Shown: positions 31,834-42,709 of the stretch, piece by piece
Layout: every line of letters begins with the position of its first letter
How positions within the stretch are numbered: position 1 is the first letter of the stretch
NCBI GenBank assembly: GCA_000733355.1
Contig: JNVV01000046.1
Span: 108,915 to 172,914, forward strand
Length of the DNA: 64,000 bases
Direction: 5' to 3'
Source: Falciphora oryzae
Taxonomy: Eukaryota > Ascomycota > Sordariomycetes > Magnaporthales > Magnaporthaceae
Notes under the pieces: generated by a model
What the model was told of the DNA's origin: nothing
Database searches by the model: none
What the model saw: only the letters and a program-made list of their open reading frames with translations
Made by a program: the position numbers and the translations under genes

Positions 31834-33008
31834 GGCGACTTGTCGTAAGATGCCGGATGAATTGGTTGCATGGGTTGTGGCAAAGGGGAAGTCATAGTAG
31901 GGCAAAGATGGATGACACAACGAACTTTTATGCGGATAGCGGGTGACGTATCTCCGAAGAGGCGCCCATATATCAGTTCAACTTTCGGCGCCGCAGAAGC
32001 AACAAAACCCTACCGGATATTGGCCAGTCACATAGGGTGGGGGATGCGGAGAAAACGCGACCTAAATTAGCAACGCATCTAGAAACTTGTCTGTCCTCCA
32101 TTCCCTGGAGGCACAAACACATCAGCTGTAGTCTGTAACTATTTCACTAGGTGGCCTTTACTCGAGTCTTCTAGCCTGGGGCTATATTGCCTATCCCTAC
32201 AAGTATATCTCATCTCGCCCACCTGTGCGTTCCCTACCTATCCATCCTTGTCTTTTGGCTGAACGGTGGCGCTATGTAGCTTTCATGGACCCACGACGTG
32301 GTGTTTGGTAGAATCCGCTTTCGCCATCCGTAGCTCCTCCCACTAGGGATCCATCATATTGCGATTTCGGCTTGCGTCCAGGTTTTTCCTGACCAAGGTA
32401 CGAGATCTACTCCTCTGTCAGCCTCGACCTTGTTGGGTGAGCGTTTGGCGTTGGCTTAGTCGGCTCACTGCCGCCCCTTTCCCAGTGGCACTTTTAAAGA
32501 CGCACTGGCTTCGGCAGCTGTACTTACTAGGCCCAATAACATACTTGTCGTTGTTCGTGAAAATGCTTCCTGTGCTGGTTGGATAGGCCCTGCGGCTTCA
32601 AAAGGATAAATAAATCAAAAACCATGTGGATACGCCATTTATTGATATAGACCGCATTCGGCGGAAGCGCGTAGCCTGAGGCAGATTAAAAGGGCCAGAT
32701 TCCTCCTGGGAGTTCTCGGCCCTGAGCCGTATGTCGGATTCGAGTGCATTCAGCGATAAAATGTCGTGTTATCCCCATTAGCGAAACTTGACCGAGGAAA
32801 TGGCGTGGGATGGTCAGCAAACAATCTCGGCGATTGCTACTTTCCCATTCTTCACCTTGGTGGATATCACTAAGCTCTTGGACTCATATCGAGGATGAGT
32901 ATCGTCGGTTCTCCGTCCATCATGACGGTTTTGGACTCCGACACCAGCCTGCAAGTCGCCGACCCTGAGCATCGGATTACCTTGGCTACCGCACACCCAG
33001 CCGCAAAC
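31834..33008. other. Intergenic; upstream flank of paralogue 1 resembles that of paralogue 2
   Basis: Bases just upstream of the gene (31834-31960) resemble 40742-40870 upstream of paralogue 2 (e.g. the cgtaagatg and ggcaaag words), so the duplication included promoter sequence. The rest is unremarkable. Confidence 0.5.
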
Positions 33009-33419
33009 ATGCAGTTCAAGGTCGGTTATAGGAGTGCTGCTACTCGTTTCCTGAACCTTTTAAGGGCTAATGTGTCGCCATCAGATCCTAGCACCGCTCG
33101 CTGTCCTCATCGGCCTGGGCCTCTCGCAAGCCACCCCGTCGGCAAGCTGCAGCCACACCCGCGAGAACATCGGCGTTTTCTTCAACATCACCGACATCCG
33201 CAACTGGAACACCGACAACGCCGAGGAGGCGCTGCTCGCGAAGCTCAGGCAGCAGTGTGGCGTCACTCCCGGGAACTGGATATGGGAGCAGCAGCTGACG
33301 GGAGCGCCATTGTCACGTTCATAACGCCCCCGAGCGTCCCCGTTCTTTGCGTTGCGGACTGCATCCGCTGGGCTGGCGGGCCGTTCAGCACTTGCCCGGG
33401 GCCTTCATGCTCGCATTAG
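33009..33419 (+). pseudogene. Small secreted Cys-containing protein, frame-disrupted
   Basis: Exon 1 is four codons (33009-33020, MQFK), with a likely 64-nt intron 33021-33084 (branch-like gctaat, acceptor ATCAG). Exon 2 then completes a signal peptide (ILAPLAVLIGLGLSQATPS). The mature part has a CSHTREN start and an NWNTDNAEEALLAKLRQQCG segment. The frame ends at 33324. A one-base shift near 33290-33306 instead opens a second frame that adds a Cys-rich end (VLCVADCIRW, CPGPSC) to a TAG at 33417-33419. This suggests a formerly longer small secreted protein. The donor GTCGGT is weak. Family not recognised. Confidence 0.5.
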
Positions 33420-34887
33420 CTGGGCTAGGGGCATCTCCAGGGGTGGGAATGTTGGGAGTCGGGGAGAATGTATCCGGGAAGCGACCTCTGTTAACTTTAT
33501 TCCCTTGGTCAAAAAATATCTCCCAGGCCAGATACGGCCCCTGCTCAACGGCCACTCTGAACGGCACCGGTTCGGCATTCTGCCAGAGTCACGTGGAAGC
33601 CACACGTGCGTCGCGTGTGACCTCGCTGAAGTTGAGAGCCGGTTCATCGCCGAACACCGGGAACGCCGACTGGTGGAGGAGCTGCTTGTTTTTCAAGCTG
33701 CACAATCCGAAGAGTTGGAACACTGCCTCGTGCGTCGGTGAGGCTGGATATAAATCCAGACGACTGTAGAGGCCCAAAAAAGTTTGTTTTGAGTCAGTTA
33801 CAGTGGGTTTGGGCGGGCGCAGCGCCGGGGAGGGGTCGTTTTGGCATGGGGGATCGGGCAGACGGCGTTCCGGTCGTTGGTGGAGCGAGCGTGGTGGTTA
33901 TCGGGCCAACGGGAGCAGGTTTCTTGCTGGCGTGTTGGGACGGTGTTCGAGGTCGAGTCTGGGCTGCCAGCCCAGACTTGGCAAGTAGGATGAGAAAGTT
34001 AATATCAAAGACAGTGACAAGCAGCCCGGCGTGCAGCGAGAGCGGGAGCCAGAGATGGAGGGAGTGGCACACGCGGCTGCCCCTGAAACCAGGCGCGGAA
34101 CTGCATGCGACACGGTTCAAGTGCCGCCCGCCAGTGGATCCGCCCCGCTGGGCTGCGTGGGTGGCTTAGACGTGGCGACTTGTTTGACCGCGCTTCTCAG
34201 TGTCCATCACGTCAATCACTGGATCCAGAGCGCGCCAAGGCAGTCCCTTACGCCTCGAGCCAAGTCCCTTTGCCCTCAGCAGCAAGATTGGATTTGAAAC
34301 TCGTCCCGGCTCGTGTCACACCTTCTTTTCTTTTCTGCCCCTTGCCTCGCGCGCCCTCCAATCCGCGCCCTGCCCGCCTGTGGCCCTGTCATTTACGCAT
34401 GCAACCAGCCAGACACCGAAGACTCCCTTCTCCCTTTGTGGCCCCTCCCACCCCGCGGCAAAAAGGCAACGCACGCATTGACGATGCGACGACCCTGGTG
34501 TTTGCGCCTGGGATGTGCCGGCAACTCTGGGAAGCGAGCACCAAGACATCCGAGCCCGGTTTTCGACCCGCTCCCTCTCCAGACGATCCTGGGTTTCGCT
34601 CTCGCTGTTCCCGCCTGATGTCCAGCCTCGACTGCCTTAACTCGTCCTCCCCACCAGCAATGCCTGGCCGGCACGCGAATACGGGGCCGTCCGCCAGAAG
34701 ATCGGTCCGCATATAGACCAAACAATCCTGCACTCCCCCGCCTCTTCCCAGTGCCAACCTAGCTCTTCCTTTCCGCCCGCTGGTCCGTGATCCAAACGAA
34801 ACCTCTTTCCAACCGATTCCGACCTCGATATCCGTCGCCAGCCCTACCGACCCAGCGCGACAGACAGACTACAAAAGAGGCGGACAG
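33420..34887. other. Intergenic, promoter of the TVP38-like gene
   Basis: No gene recognised. It ends in a pyrimidine-rich leader before 34888. Confidence 0.5.
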
Positions 34888-35924
34888 ATGCAGTCGTTCA
34901 GCTGGAGGAGAGACGATGGGCCGCAGCTCCCTACCAAGGAGCCGCGGCCAGCGCCGGCGCCGATGCCCGTGGCATTGAGCCCCGAGACCAACTTCCAACC
35001 CTTCAACTGGCGCAGATATGTCATGACGCCGAAATGGATAACAATTCACATAACAACAATCATCACCATCATCTTGACTGTTCTCGCCGCCGTCTACAAC
35101 AAGCAGCTTATCCACGTATGTTTGATCCGTCTGCCCGGTGTGCGCCGTCCCGCCCGTCTTTGCTAATGGACTTCCCCCACAGTACCTGAGGCCATGGTCC
35201 GAAAAGGTCCGCGAGATTCCTGGGGGCTGGCTGATACCCATCGTCATCATGATCATCATCTCGTTCCCTCCCCTCTTCGGCCACGAGATCATCGGCGTGC
35301 TCTGCGGCATCGTCTACGGCCTGTGGGTCGGCTTCGGCATAGTCGCCGCTGGCACCTTTTTCGGCGAAGGTAAGAAGCGCGCGCACCCCTTCGCGCACAA
35401 CATCACTGACAAGACATGCAGTGGGCACGTGGTTCGCATTCCGAGGCCTGCTCCGTACTAGGGCCGAGCGGCTGGAGCGCACCAACCTCACGTACGCCGC
35501 GCTGGCCAGGATGACGCGCGAGGGCGGCTTCTGGATCGTGCTCGCCATCCGCTTCTCGGTCATCCCGTCGCACATCTCGACGGCCGTCTTCTCGACCTGC
35601 AACGTCAAGTTCTGGCACTTTGCCGTCTCGACCTTCCTGACATTGCCCAAGCAGGTCGTGCTGGTCTACATCGGCACCCTGCTGGCCGACGAGAAGGAGC
35701 GGCAGCCTGCGTCATCGGCGCACGACGCCGAGCGGACTGAACGGGCCATCAAGGGCGTCGTCATCGGCGTCACGGGCGTGCTGACCGTGGTGCTGGGCGT
35801 CTGGATCTGGAATCGCATGCGCGGCATCAAAAAGCAGCTGCTGGACGAGCAGGACAGGCGGCGGAGCGACCTCGAGATCGAAAGCATCAAGGAGGCCGAG
35901 AGGACGCTGGCCCCGCTGAACTGA
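34888..35924 (+). CDS. TVP38: Golgi apparatus membrane protein Tvp38 (DedA/VTT family)
   Basis: Three exons: 34888-35115, 35183-35369 and 35422-35924, total 305 residues. Introns are 67 nt (35116-35182, GTATGT...CCCACAG) and 52 nt (35370-35421, GTAAGA...CATGCAG); phases 0 and 1 restore the frame. TVP38 belongs to the VTT/DedA membrane family and resides with Tlg2-type vesicles in the late Golgi. Visible features are an N-terminal membrane segment (WITIHITTIITIILTVLAAVY), WLIPIVIMIIISFPPLFGHEIIGVLCG(I)VYGLWVGFGI, the VTT core with GTWFAFRGLLRTRAERLERT and LAIRFSVIPSHISTAVFSTCNVKFW(H), and a last helix (AIKGVVIGVTGVLTVVLGVWIW) with a charged tail (KKQLLDEQDRRR). Confidence 0.9.
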
Positions 35925-37722
35925 GCTTCGCGCCGACCTGACCCGGTTCCAGCAACGTAGGTAGCCAGGCAGCATGACCTTTTCTGTATTTTATTTTTGT
36001 ATGACGTCAACCCCATGACTCTGGTAACCTTTTGGGCGTTTGGCGTTTTGTGAGATTTCTTTTTTTGGCGCAGTAGCGCAGTATGGTTGTCACTAGCGAT
36101 ACACAGGGGTGGTGATATCAGGAGCGGGATGCAGGCGGAGGCGGGGTGCATGCGGATTCGCAGTCCTGTTGCCCGCAGACCCAGAAACCCGTGTCGACAT
36201 GCTCCCCTGCTGCGCGATTCTACAGGGGCGCGCAGCTGCGCACCAACGCGCGGCTTGGCCAAGAAGGCGGACAATAATACAGCCAACTTTGAGACACAGC
36301 GGTTTTTCCCGGGGAAGGTAGAAATAACGACTAGGCTGCCGTCGAGGATTAGCGCTGAGTTCGGTCGAGCTCGCTGCCACCGAGTTTCTGAGACTTGCGT
36401 GCTCGGTCGATATCTCGAATTGCATTGTGCTGCGAGTGCATACAAAGTGGGACTGTTCTTCTAGGCCCTTCTACGTCCAACGGCGGGAAACGTGCATCGG
36501 CGGGCCTCTTTCTGCGAGTGTGGCAGTCGGGCCTCTCGGCTTTTTGTCCTGCGGCGCAGTCGGCCTGTCCTCTGCGGCCATTGGATCTCGGCTAAGCCCT
36601 GGTAGGTGACCTGCATGAGGGCCTCCCTCGATTGAGGCCATCGCGTCAGGCTGTGGTTGGCTGCCGCATCTGGGCGTGGGGGAAGCAAGCAGAACAGGGC
36701 AGAATGAAGGCAGACCAGGCCTGCGGAGAGGGCCTCTGCGAACCATTTGAGGCCTTGGCGAACCAGAAAGAGGCCCTCGCCGTTGGGGTGGTACCAGAAT
36801 CCGAGGCGTTTTTGTGTTGCAGTCTTGTATCTCGGTAACACCCATAGCACGCGTCGGGACGCTGCGTTTGTGCACATAAGAACAGACCATCTCGAAATTG
36901 CTGTGCTGGATATCACGCATCCTTTACTCCCTTCTTCCAACATCCCCTCATCACCAACATTGCAACCGTCTGCGTATCGCTGTACAATCTTTTCACGATA
37001 CCAGCATCTCTTTTGTCTGACTACCTTCAACCAACCTTCGTCAGCTTGCCCCCTCCCAGGCCCCCAACTAAAACCTAGCAGATCCATTCGACCCAACTAT
37101 GTCCGGATTATCAACCAGTACGCATACTGGGAGCCCGAAAAGCAATATCGGCATGAACCCACGCGCCACCAGCCATTCGGGCGGTACTCTACCGTCTTGC
37201 TGGCCCTGCAGTTGCATCTCCAACTTCGACACCGATGATCTGCCGCCCAGTCCCGATATGGGGCTTGGCCGGGCCAAAATGGCCCCCCGTCTCTGCTCTT
37301 CGGCGGACTAGATGCCTCCCGGCACTCAACCCCCACACTCCCAACAGCAATCAGGGGACTGAAATCAGCAAACAACATGCCTTTGCCACGTGATCGATTC
37401 GCGACATGATCACTTACAACCACCCTCCATGGCCCCGCAGGGTTCTCGGCCTCAGGGCCGGGGACGAGCTGCATGCTGATTTCCAGCCAGCGCGATAACG
37501 CCACCCACAGGCCCCAGAGCGCCCTTGGGAAAATTTGGTTATTGGAGTGCCAAGGGAATTCCCACCTCACTCCAATGCCTCTCCCCAGCCTCACCATCCA
37601 CTCGTTTACATCCCTGACCTCTCCTCACTCCTCCTGGCTGGGGAGATAACAAAAACATAAAAAGGAATTAAAAAGAAAAAAAAATCCTTGCACCTGCCCC
37701 TTCTTCTAAATATTCTTCTGAT

Positions 37723-37754
<32 letters not shown>

Positions 37755-38361
37755 TTTTTCTTCACCCGCCCTTGCGTTGTTTGTTATTTTGGCTATGGCT
37801 TTGGATTTTTTTTCTTGGTTTCCTGGGATCATATCTCCTTCCTGGAACGCGCTCTCCTGCTCTCAATGTCGACTTTGAAGACCAAAACCGTTGGGCTGCC
37901 TTGATCCATGCTGTAAGCCTCCTCTGCTTATTCTCAATACAAATCTCTCACTAACACCTACCAGCCAATCTTTCGCCGAGACGAGCCCTTGTTTTTTTCG
38001 GCGGAGGGTTCTAGTGGATACGATGGCGGCCAATTTCTGGAGGTCTTCCGCGCAAAGCCGTGTGTTATCATTGAGAGCAGGGCAACGTGGCCGGTCGTTT
38101 TGTTTTGTAAGTGTACTAACCGGTTGCAGGGGTATCAACCTCCTTGAGTACCGAGGCTGACAGACACTTGCGCGATGGTCCGCAGGCTCTTGGACCTGAA
38201 TATCGTCCAAAAAAGGTTCCGTTCAGACGGCGAGCCCGCGCGTCTTCCACAGTTCAACAACACTCACAGCATCCAAGCAAGTATATCAAAATCAACAAAT
38301 TCACACCAAACGACCCGAGGCAACAAAACACTGCCAAGAAAAACAAAGGTTTCCACGAGTC
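35925..38361. other. Long intergenic region with homopolymer
   Basis: No gene is supported. A 30-base T run lies at 37724-37753. A leader-like pyrimidine-rich stretch (36900-37098) precedes a 70-codon frame at 37099-37311 (MSGLSTSTHTGSPKSNIG...), which has no recognisable motif and may be a short or broken gene. Repeated words of the aggcc type occur around 36550-36770. The last 400 bases probably contain the 5' leader of the C2H2 gene. Confidence 0.4.
37724..37753. repeat. Poly-T tract
   Basis: Thirty consecutive T bases. Confidence 0.9.
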
Positions 38362-39158
38362 ATGGCATACTTACCAGACTATCACGGGACCGGATACAAC
38401 CCGGACGCTGGTCACATCGACCCTCGACTACTGCGTCTGGATTTATTTGGATTTTCGCAGCATCTGCCTCCCACTAATGATGTTGTGCTCCCTTCCCCGG
38501 TAAATGTTGATGGTTCAGCCTTTTCTCCGAGTATTCCTCTGGTTCCCCAGGTCACTGTTGAAACTCCAGATGTTAGCCCGGGCACCCCTGAGCCCGTGGA
38601 CCACGAGAAAGATCTTTTAGATACGGCCAACGACAACTACACCTTGGCCTCATCAAAGTTTTACGACCAGCCAGGCCATTGGGACGCGATGAACAGCTCC
38701 AGGCTGAGTGACCGGAGAGGCTCCACCACCTCGGCCTCTCTAGGACCGGCTTCTTCCATATCATCCATGAGCCCAGCCAGCTACCAGCACAGTCCCGATG
38801 CGGCACCTCTGCTTTCCTGCGCATTCTGCCATCGAACGGACATCAAAAGCATTGGCGAACTACAGCAAGTCTGCCATCACCTCGCCCTGTGAACTCATCT
38901 GCTAACATGACGCATCCGCTCAGTAAACATGAGAAGTTCCATTTGAAGCCGATTCCATGCCCCGACTGCGGTGCCAAGTTTGCGTCGCGGAAAGATCGTA
39001 ACCGTCACTGCGATGCTAATCACAAGAGCAAGGACGAAAGGGTGTCTTATAGATGTCCATACGCAAGCTGCCAGACAACGTTTACGAGGCCGGACAACTG
39101 CAAAAGGCACGCCAAAAAGAAGCATGGCGGGCCTTGGGGCATTGACGGCTCTCCTTGA
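38362..39158 (+). CDS. C2H2 zinc-finger protein with a GC-AG intron
   Basis: Exons 38362-38864 and 38924-39158 give 245 residues. The intron (38865-38923, 59 nt) has the donor GCAAGT, a good CTGCTAAC branch site and the acceptor CTCAG. This choice is strongly supported because joining in phase 2 completes an otherwise broken finger: CAFCHRTDIKSIGEL(H)-KHEKFH. A GT donor 35 nt upstream of the acceptor (38889) also keeps frame, but it inserts eight residues into the finger and would give an unusually short intron. Finger 2 is CPDC-x12-HCDANH and finger 3 CPYASC-x12-HAKKKH. The N-terminal half is Ser/Pro-rich (residues 38-155), a likely regulatory region. It probably binds DNA; targets are unknown. 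Confidence 0.75.
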
Positions 39159-39224
39159 GCTTGCGAAAGCGTCTCGGGCGTGGGCGTCGGACCGGCTGAT
39201 AATGGGGATCCATGGGATGGAACG

Positions 39225-39415
39225 TTTCCTTTGTATCTAGGCGTTTCTCTCCGCTTTCATGCCAATCTCTCGCGTTGCGCTCTATTTATCTCGTGAATCG
39301 TCCCGAAGTAGCTTGCTATCGTTGATAACGACGGCTAGCCCGCGGTAAGAAATGCTCTGATATCCCGGCAGACATCGGGTCGTGTGCTGCAGGCTCAGCC
39401 CCTGAAGCCCTGAAC
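39225..39415 (-). repeat. 3'-flank repeat of paralogue 2
   Basis: Matches 30530-30665 downstream of paralogue 1; see that entry. It lies in the 308-bp spacer between the C2H2 gene and paralogue 2, which holds nothing else. Confidence 0.6.
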
Positions 39416-39466
39416 CCCTGAATGGTCCCTGCACGTGACCGGTTTCTGGCCCAGTGTCGAACGGCC

Positions 39467-40741
39467 CTACACAGCCCTCTGCCTGTTGTGCTCTTCCCAG
39501 CCCGGCTTCCTGAACCTCCACTCGGACCGGCAGTAGTTTTCGCAGCCGGGCGATCTGCACCAAGATATGTTCTCCAGCTCCGAGTCCTTCGTGACGTCGT
39601 AAGTGTCCGGGTCGAGCAAAAGACACCACTCGTACCTCCAGGACGCAGGATCCTCAGACACGGGCAGGCGTGCCGTCCAAAGAACTCGGGTGCATGCATG
39701 ACTGTCGGCACATGGCTGCATGATAACTACCCTTGACAGGCGATGCCGGCCATGGGCTGTTGTCGACGCGGCCGAATGTTGCTTGAATCCCTGAAAAGGA
39801 CGCCAGGCTTGCCGTTCCTGGGCCTCCTGGTTGCTGCGCGTCCGACAGCCCGAGACGCTACTGCTCCCGGAGTAGATCTCGGTAGTTCCGTGCCGGAGGC
39901 AGCCGCATTTCTTGGGATCGATGCATCGCAGCTCAAGAAGATCCCCAGGCGCCGTTGAAGGCACAATATATTGGCCCGTGTGTCGACGCACCCGCGCTAA
40001 CTCTTGCTGGACAGCCGCGGCCCGTGGTCTTTCATCTCCAAAGGCCGATAGGTCCATATGTCCGGACCAATAGAGGTCTATGTAGCGGCCACCGGAGGAT
40101 CGCAAAACCTCGGCTAGAGAGACACCGTGCTTGGCCGGGCCAGAGGGGTGGCGGGCGGTTTTGTGGCTCGCATCTTGACAGCATACAATGGTTCTCGAGA
40201 GCATACACTTCTCTGATCCGTCGGTTGTCAACACGGCTCCCAGGGGCATCTTCCCATCAACAGGCGGTGCCAGCTTCCCGACGTGGCGGAGCTCCGCGAG
40301 GCAGATCGTCCTGTGCTGGCAAAGCTGCAGGCGGCCCTCGTGGGCGATGCACAGCCGCCAGCGAAGACGGCGCTGTCCCGCCGAGAACAGCCAAGCCCGG
40401 TGCTCAAGTTTGCATCGATAGCAATAAAGAAAGGCATTGGCCGCAGCCTGTCTGTCTTCGAAGTCGGACTGTTCCTTGGCCGTGGTGCAGTCGACACACA
40501 AACCCAAAGAGTTGATAATTTTTGGATTCAGTCGACGGGGTGCCACTTGGCTGACCTTTCTGGATCTGCCGACGTCTCCAACAGGTTGAGACGATTGTCC
40601 CCTGTCTCCGCTTTCCTCGTGGGTATGTGAAGCAAGGGGTAAATTCTGTCTCAGGGCCGCGGACCATATAGCCTCGTCGTAGCTAGGCGGAGCCTCCTTG
40701 CGCCCCTGCTTCCAGGAGGGCTTGCTTGCGTGGCTACCCAT
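39467..40741 (-). CDS. N-myristoylation/PPxY motif protein, paralogue 2 (unknown function)
   Basis: A 424-residue paralogue of 30679-31833, same strand, about 8.9 kb away. It starts MGSHASKPSWKQGRKEAPPSYDEAIW, again fitting N-myristoylation (Gly2, Ser6 small, Lys7) and PPxY. It keeps CVDCTTAKEQSDFEDRQAAA, YCYRCKLEHRAWLF, IAHEGRLQLCQHRT, HMDLSAFG, RCIDPKKCGCL and the very conserved C-terminus (VSEDPASWRYEWCLLLDPDTY ... RSEWRFRKPGWEEHNRQRAV). It differs by an insertion of roughly 25 residues near 310-345 (after GTTEIYSG) and an extended, less conserved N-terminal spacer (about 30-75). No introns are seen. Function unknown; duplication with flanks is visible. Confidence 0.75.
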   Translation of the reverse strand: MGSHASKPSWKQGRKEAPPSYDEAIWSAALRQNLPLASHTHEESGDRGQSSQPVGDVGRSRKVSQVAPRRLNPKIINSLGLCVDCTTAKEQSDFEDRQAAANAFLYCYRCKLEHRAWLFSAGQRRLRWRLCIAHEGRLQLCQHRTICLAELRHVGKLAPPVDGKMPLGAVLTTDGSEKCMLSRTIVCCQDASHKTARHPSGPAKHGVSLAEVLRSSGGRYIDLYWSGHMDLSAFGDERPRAAAVQQELARVRRHTGQYIVPSTAPGDLLELRCIDPKKCGCLRHGTTEIYSGSSSVSGCRTRSNQEAQERQAWRPFQGFKQHSAASTTAHGRHRLSRVVIMQPCADSHACTRVLWTARLPVSEDPASWRYEWCLLLDPDTYDVTKDSELENISWCRSPGCENYCRSEWRFRKPGWEEHNRQRAV

Positions 40742-42709
40742 GGTGATTCGTAAGATGTTAGATGGATGCTGGTCGCACGGGGCGGGTCAAAGAGAAGTCG
40801 GAGTATGGCAAAGGCAGAATATGTACAAGCCTATATACAAATAGCACGTCACTTATCTGCGTTTCGGCACCGGAGAAGTGGCTAAAGCTTCGCCAGCGAG
40901 GCTGACATACCCATGGAAAGTATAAACTTAGTCGGAGCAAAATAAAAGCGTCAGAACGCCACTTAGCCACACAAAGAATTTGGGGACCGAGCTCGGTGAT
41001 TGGGTTTTCGATAGCGGGGCTTATTGTGATGGATAGTTGACTATCAGGGCTTCTATCTACCTATCTGATACGCGAAATACAAGTAATGGGAGATAAGCAC
41101 ATAACGAAACCTGAAGCCCAGGGCCTCCGCAATAGCATATATCGGACCTTGTGCGTGTAGTGTGCGGACTGTTGGCATGGCAGGTCCTGGAAGCCAGTCT
41201 GTCCGATAGTCGTGGCATTTCCCGGTGACAAGTGACGACCCTTTTGGTGAAAGAAAGTAGGATGGCATCGCTGGTCATCGTGGTGTTCCAGGAGCACTTT
41301 TGAGAGGCTCAGATCGACGATTTAGTCCCGGAGTCTAGGACGACAGGCGATGCGGAGAAACGAGCGAGATATGCGAAGGAGAAAGCAAAGGGGCTGATGA
41401 TTAGAGCCTATGCCCCTCGTATCGGTGTGGCCGGAAAGCAGTTGGGTCGGATGCGGGCGTAGAGGAGTCACTCGGGTGGCGCATTGGTGTACCCCGATCC
41501 ACGAAGCCGGGCAGGCAGGCATCGCCTAGCCATAAATTGCTCTGCTGTCTGCGCTCAGGGGTTGGGCGCGGCAGGTATCCTGAAGGCGACCAGAGTTCGG
41601 GAAGGGGCAAAGTTGTTGCCTCGGATGTGGCATTGCAGATGGCAGATGGCTCGCGGGCTCGAGCGATAGGACAGACGGTGTCCTTGCTCTTAGCGGTCGG
41701 TGGAGACGGGGTCAGGGAAATGACGAGGTCATCGAGGCCTTGGTCGTACAGCCAGACCACTGGCCTGTCGAGGCCGTGACTGGAGTCTATTTGGTTGGCA
41801 GGTCTGCGATAATAGCCACAGTCAGCAGACAGTCGCGGCGAGTTGGAAGGTGACTGTTCGGGTAGGGCGGTGGATGGGTAGGTTTAGAGAAGAAAACATA
41901 CCTTATTGGAACTCGGCCTCATGGCGGTGACAATTATATGGGTCGCGGCCGTGGAACCGAGATGCCGCAGGAGAAAGGAGAGAAGTCCAGAGGAGAGCCC
42001 GATGAAGGGACAAACTGGTAGTCGCTGAAAAAGAGCCGCGAGAAGATTGAAAACGACAAAGACGAAGATTTGGTTGTCGAATGCACAGCGCAGAGACAGG
42101 GCATACCGCTAACCACCGCAAGACAGAAGAGAGCAAGACGCACCTTGAGAGAAGCGCGCTGGTCGAGCACCAAGACCACCCATGCGCAAGCGGATCGTAA
42201 TGGAGGTGAGCCCACTGGCTGGAGACGGCATGATGGCAGAAAGTGCTGAATCGATATCCCGAAAGGCGCAGGCCGAGATGTCGCGAGGACGGGATGATAG
42301 AGTGCTTTGAGCCGAGATGTGAGCTGCCGGGGTGTGAGCTGGCTTGCAATCGTATCTGCTCTTCAGCTGATGCGTTTCTGCGTTGGCCCTGGAGTCCGTG
42401 ATGGAAGGACAGCCAGGTTTCCAGATGGCCCCACGAGGAGGTGCAGAATCCGACTTCGCCATCCGTCCCCCCTCCCAAGAGGGACCCCCCTAACGTTTCG
42501 GGGTAAAGATGCTTAACAGAACCGTAGAAAAAACTTCGAAACGACAACAAAAAACAAAAAAGCCGCACTCCCCACGCACGAAGATCATCTCAAGAATAAA
42601 AAGCCGACGCCGCACAACAATTAATGGGCCAAGCCCAGCTCCCCTCTCCCACCCCCACACTTGCAGCTGCGCCGCTGCTCATCTTCATATCATCGCCCCG
42701 GGCAGCAAG
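40742..42709. other. Intergenic with dispersed repeat copy 2
   Basis: Holds the upstream flank of paralogue 2 and, at about 41500-42130, a repeat copy listed separately. Other open frames are not supported. Confidence 0.5.
41500..42130 (-). repeat. Dispersed repeat, copy 2 (inverted relative to 7400-7900)
   Basis: On the minus strand a leader-like segment runs into ATG (41922-41920), seven codons and then a GTATGT donor with an acceptor TCGCAG about 115 bases later, inside sequence that copy 1 lacks. Downstream a frame is open to 41401 with LPLPELWSPSGYLPRP, but it is not in phase with that ATG. It may be the fragment of an unrecognised gene. No product is called. Confidence 0.6.

Noticed and set aside
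37099..37311. 70-codon frame with a leader-like upstream region
   Set aside because: Leader is suggestive, but the short product has no recognisable feature; kept only as a note in the intergenic entry.
38889..38923. GT-AG intron of 35 nt in the C2H2 gene
   Set aside because: Keeps frame but inserts eight residues within a finger and is shorter than other introns here; the GC-AG alternative fits better.
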